NCBI GenBank assembly: GCA_963839365.1 | Contig: CAWIUT010000001.1 | Location: 1,578,764 to 1,642,763 of the forward strand | Reading direction: 5' to 3' | Source of the DNA: DASSKA01 sp963839365 | Lineage (GTDB): Bacteria; Actinomycetota; Actinomycetes; Propionibacteriales; Nocardioidaceae | Length of the DNA stretch: 64,000 nt | Shown here: piece after piece, positions 61,464 to 64,000 of the stretch | How the letters are laid out: each line of letters starts with the position of its first letter | Position numbering within the stretch: the first letter of the stretch is position 1 | Position numbers and translations under genes: made by a program | The notes under the pieces: model-generated | What the model saw: the letters and a program-made list of their open reading frames with translations, nothing else | Database searches by the model: none | Told to the model about the DNA's origin: nothing

Positions 61464-62620
61464 TGCGTCTGAAGGAGTGCGCGGCGGACCGGGTGGTGCG
61501 CGATCGCGACGTCCTGGTCGGGCTGTCCGAACGGCTGCACGCCCACCCGGAGACGGCGTGGGAGGAGCACGACTCCTCGCGCTGGGTCGCCGAGACGCTC
61601 GTGGAGGCGGACTTCGACGTGCAACCGTGCTACCTCGGGCTGGCGACGGCCTTCCGGGCCACGCTCGGCACCGGGCCGTTCCGGCTCGGCCTCTGCGCGG
61701 AGTACGACGCGCTTCCCGGTCTCGGGCACGCGTGCGGCCACAATCTCATCGCGGCCATCTCGGCGGGGGCGGCCCGCGCGCTGGCTCCGCTGGCCGACGA
61801 CGCAGGGCTGACCATCGAGGTGTACGGCACGCCGGCTGAGGAGGGCGGCGGTGGCAAGATCGAGCTGCTCGACCGGGGAGCGTTCGACGGTCTCGATCTG
61901 GCGTTGATGGCCCACCCGGCGCCCGTCGACGTCGCCGAGGCACGACCCTTCGCGGTCTCGCACTCCCACATAACGTTCCGGGGCAAGGCCGCCCACGCCG
62001 CGGCCTACCCGGAACACGGTGTGAACGCCGCCGACGCGTTCACCGTCGCCCAGGTCTCGATCGGGCTGCTGCGTCAGCAGCTGCCGCCCTCCGTGCGGGT
62101 GCACGGTGTGATGACGCGCGGGGGTGAGGCGCCGAACGCCGTTCCCGAGCGCACCGAAGGCCGGTGGTACGTCCGCGCCGAGTCGCTCGCGGAGCTGGCC
62201 GAGGTGGAGCCGCGGGTGCGCCGCTGCTTCGAGGCCGGCGCGCTGGCGACGGGCTGCGAGCTCGAGATGGTCCCGGAGAGCAAGCCGTATGCCGAGTTCC
62301 GGGCCGACGAGGCCGCCCTGGCGGCGTACCGGCGCAACGCCGAGCGCCTCGGTCGCACCTTCGTGACCGGTTCGGACGCCGCCCGGATGAACCGGGCCTC
62401 GACCGACATGGGCAACGTGTCGCAGGTGGTGCGGGCCATCCACCCCTACATCGGCGTGAGCTCGTTGCCGGCGCTGAACCACCAGGCCGAGTTCGCGGCC
62501 CACTGCGTGGGGCCTGACGCCGAGCGGGCCTTGACCGATGCCGCCACCGCGCTCGCCTGGACCGCGCTCGACGTCGCCCGCAACGAGGCACACCGCGACC
62601 GGGAATGGAGTCCCTCGTGA
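61463..62620 (+). CDS. M20 amidohydrolase (hippurate/aminoacylase-type)
   Basis: The 385-residue zinc hydrolase has EYDALPGLGHACGHNLIAA (metal and catalytic motif), then VYGTPAEEGGGGKIELLDRGAF with the catalytic Glu pair, and HSHITFRGKAAHAAAYPEHGVNA. The lid domain follows and the metal His near the end is in ALNHQAEFAAHCVG. It belongs to the aminoacylase/amidohydrolase subgroup that cuts an N-acyl or N-carbamoyl amide bond. ATG at 61463 overlaps the DUF1028 stop (TGATG). It is the last gene of the operon. Confidence 0.88.
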   Translation: MRLKECAADRVVRDRDVLVGLSERLHAHPETAWEEHDSSRWVAETLVEADFDVQPCYLGLATAFRATLGTGPFRLGLCAEYDALPGLGHACGHNLIAAISAGAARALAPLADDAGLTIEVYGTPAEEGGGGKIELLDRGAFDGLDLALMAHPAPVDVAEARPFAVSHSHITFRGKAAHAAAYPEHGVNAADAFTVAQVSIGLLRQQLPPSVRVHGVMTRGGEAPNAVPERTEGRWYVRAESLAELAEVEPRVRRCFEAGALATGCELEMVPESKPYAEFRADEAALAAYRRNAERLGRTFVTGSDAARMNRASTDMGNVSQVVRAIHPYIGVSSLPALNHQAEFAAHCVGPDAERALTDAATALAWTALDVARNEAHRDREWSPS

Positions 62621-62689
62621 CGTCCGCGGCTGCAGGCGGCCTGGATTGACTGCGTTGCAGCGCAGCAAGCCGCTCTGGTTAGCCCTCTG

Positions 62690-63334
62690 TCAAGGGTGGC
62701 CGCTGACCTCGCCGGGTGCGGGCCTGGCGTCTGTGCCGGTGACCGCGCGGGCGAAGCTCGCGAGCTGCTCCTCCGCACGCTCGGCCGTCAAGGAGGTGTT
62801 GTGGGCCAACAGGTGCATGCCGAGGGCATCCTCGAGCGCAACGAAGTTGCGGGCGACCACGTCGACCGGCTCGGTGAGGCGGAACTCTCCGGTGGCGCGC
62901 CCCGCCTCGAGCACCGATGTGTAGAGCGAGACCTCGCGGTCGAACAGCAACGTCATCAACGTCGCGTGCATCGGGCTGCGCCCGGCGTTCACCGAGATCT
63001 CGTTGAGCACCTGGCTCAGCAGGCGGTCCTGGCCCGGCTGCTGCACTCGGGGGAGACCCGAGTGCAGCAGCCGGGCCAGCTTCACCGTGGGCAGCGCATC
63101 GTCCTGCATCGCCTGCTGGCGGGCCCAGTAGTAACGTTCGGCCGCCACCTGGTGCGCCGCCTCCACCAGCGCGTCGAGGTCGGGGTAGTAGTAGGCGACC
63201 AGCCGGGGGGAGATACCCGCCTGGTCGGCGATGTTCTTCATCGACACGCCGACAAGGCCCCGGCTGGCGATCGTGCGCAACGTGGCCTGGATGAGGTCTT
63301 CGCGGCGGGCGGCCTGATCCCTGCGTCGCGGCAT
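62690..63334 (-). CDS. TetR family transcriptional regulator
   Basis: The 214-residue protein has the TetR N-terminal HTH: REDLIQATLRTIASRGLVGVSMKNIADQAGISPRLVAYYYPDLDALVE. A helical C-terminal effector domain of BetI-like character follows. A 23-bp perfect inverted repeat lies within the coding region at residues around 85-101. ATG at 63334 is used; GTG at 63343 is an alternative, and no strong ribosome-binding site is seen for either. It is divergent from the amine-dehydrogenase-like gene, and a palindrome between them overlaps that gene's -10 box, indicating repression of it. Confidence 0.9.
   Translation of the reverse strand: MPRRRDQAARREDLIQATLRTIASRGLVGVSMKNIADQAGISPRLVAYYYPDLDALVEAAHQVAAERYYWARQQAMQDDALPTVKLARLLHSGLPRVQQPGQDRLLSQVLNEISVNAGRSPMHATLMTLLFDREVSLYTSVLEAGRATGEFRLTEPVDVVARNFVALEDALGMHLLAHNTSLTAERAEEQLASFARAVTGTDARPAPGEVSGHP
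63030..63080 (+). repeat. Perfect 23-bp hairpin inside the TetR gene
   Basis: Arms 63030-63052 and 63058-63080 are exactly complementary, leaving a 5-nt loop. The encoded protein piece runs ARLLHSGLPRVQQPGQ. A stem this long in a coding region is unusual and would form very stable RNA. Confidence 0.92.
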
Positions 63335-63367
63335 GCCGGGCACGCTACCGGATCTCGGGCCAGGGCC

Positions 63368-63396
63368 TTGACAACAAGGAGCGGCGAGCCTAGTTT
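63368..63396 (+). promoter_or_regulatory. Strong sigma-70-type promoter of the amine dehydrogenase gene
   Basis: A perfect TTGACA at 63368-63373, a 17-base spacer, and TAGTTT at 63391-63396. This is the best housekeeping promoter in the window. A palindromic operator overlaps its -10. Confidence 0.75.
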
Positions 63397-63412
63397 TGCG
63401 CTCATGCGCAAA
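63395..63412. promoter_or_regulatory. Palindromic operator, probable TetR site
   Basis: TTTGCGC and GCGCAAA flank a TCAT centre, 18 bases in all, perfect over the 7-bp arms. It overlaps the -10 box and the likely transcription start, so a bound dimer would block initiation. Confidence 0.7.
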
Positions 63413-63454
63413 GAATGCGCTGCTCAGCTGACCTCATGTCCGACACGGAGCTGA
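63404..63454 (+). CDS. Possible 16-residue leader peptide
   Basis: An ATG 7 nt after the -10 box opens a short frame encoding MRKECAAQLTSCPTRS. It ends with TGA five bases before the ATG at 63460. The GGAG used by that ATG lies inside this short frame. The two cysteines recall leaderless cysteine-rich upstream peptides of mycobacteria. It may be a real control peptide, or chance. Confidence 0.4.
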   Translation: MRKECAAQLTSCPTRS

Positions 63455-63459
63455 CCAGA

Positions 63460-64000
63460 ATGCCGGCATCGCCATACGACATCCTCTTCGAGCCCGTGAC
63501 GATCGGGCCGCTGACGACCAAGAACCGCTTCTACCAGGTGCCGCACTGCAACGGGATGGGCTACCGCGACCCGAGCGCGCAGGCGGCCATGCGGAAGGTC
63601 AAGGCGGAGGGTGGCTGGTCGGTGGTCTGCACCGAGCAGGTCGAGATCCATGCCACCTCCGATATTGCGCCGTTCGTCGAGCTGCGCGTCTGGGATGACC
63701 AGGACCTTCCTGCGCTCGCGCGGATCGCGGAGGCGATCCACGAGGGGGGCGCGATCGCCGGCATCGAGCTGGCGCACAACGGGATGAACGCCCCGAACCA
63801 GCTCAGCCGTGAGACCCCGCTCGGGCCGGTCCACCTCCCAGTGGCGCCCGACACGATCGCACCGGTGCAGGCACGGGCGATGAACAAGCAGGACATCGTC
63901 GACCTGCGGCGCTGGCACCGTAACGCGGTCCGCCGATCGCTCGAGGCCGGTTACGACCTGGTCTACGTCTACGGTGCGCACGGCTACAGCACGCTGCACC
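63460..64000 (+). CDS. Trimethylamine/dimethylamine dehydrogenase-like flavoenzyme (N-terminal part)
   Basis: The visible 180 residues are the N-terminal TIM-barrel part of an old-yellow-enzyme-type iron-sulfur flavoprotein; the rest is beyond the window edge. RFYQVPHCNGMG places Cys30 where trimethylamine dehydrogenase links its FMN covalently, and KAEGGWSVVCTEQ and YDLVYVYGAHGYSTLH agree with the family. From memory of that enzyme's numbering, pocket positions 60, 74 and 105 here are Gln, Glu and Ala, unlike Tyr, Ser, Trp of the trimethylamine enzyme. ATG at 63460 has GGAG nine bases upstream; an in-frame ATG at 63436 has none. Confidence 0.85.
   Translation, partial: MPASPYDILFEPVTIGPLTTKNRFYQVPHCNGMGYRDPSAQAAMRKVKAEGGWSVVCTEQVEIHATSDIAPFVELRVWDDQDLPALARIAEAIHEGGAIAGIELAHNGMNAPNQLSRETPLGPVHLPVAPDTIAPVQARAMNKQDIVDLRRWHRNAVRRSLEAGYDLVYVYGAHGYSTLH

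Overview
This window is high-GC DNA from a Gram-positive actinobacterium. The evidence is very G/C-rich third codon positions, a BldC homologue, a DUF3073 protein, a separate PurS/PurQ/PurL system, a PurF with iron-sulfur cysteines, and frequent GTG starts. The mix of conserved genes looks most like Nocardioidaceae or a related Propionibacteriales family, but that placement is inference from memory of gene neighbourhoods. I saw no tRNA, rRNA, CRISPR array or insertion sequence.

Bases 1-34,260 are a housekeeping core dominated by purine synthesis. purA, purD, purB, purC, purS, purQ, purL, purF and purM all lie on the plus strand within 29 kb. They are interleaved with unrelated genes: a TrmH-type RNA methylase, class II aldolase, a lipid kinase, an acyl-CoA ligase, a prolyl oligopeptidase, a secreted phosphoesterase, a flavin oxidoreductase, a ClC transporter with a divergent MarR regulator, and M20 peptidases. 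An MFS exporter followed by a class II UvrA on the minus strand looks like a drug-tolerance pair. Many of these genes have a TAnnnT -10 box only 6-7 nt before the start codon, so they are probably transcribed without leaders.

Bases 34,261-50,660 hold a valine-type dehydrogenase, bldC, an FMN-dependent hydroxy-acid oxidase, and a stress-like cluster (DoxX, ChaB-like, oil-body-protein-like DUF1264, a 73-residue protein, a Tat-exported multicopper oxidase). A possible stress-sigma promoter precedes this cluster. Next come a PEP synthase, a 1272-residue hybrid kinase/receiver/phosphatase/anti-sigma-type ATPase sensor, and a secreted fibronectin-III protein.

Bases 50,661-64,000 are accessory. They hold a two-gene restriction-modification system, an MFS transporter, a frameshifted methyltransferase, a glycosyltransferase coupled by a 4-bp overlap to a Tat lipoprotein resembling PotD, and a LysR regulator. 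A tight four-gene operon follows (flavin monooxygenase, RidA, DUF1028, M20 amidohydrolase). Last is a TetR gene divergent from a trimethylamine/dimethylamine-dehydrogenase-like enzyme. That enzyme keeps the FMN-linking cysteine but has an altered substrate pocket. I read this end as an uncharacterised catabolic module for a nitrogen compound, with its uptake protein, regulators, operator and a possible leader peptide.
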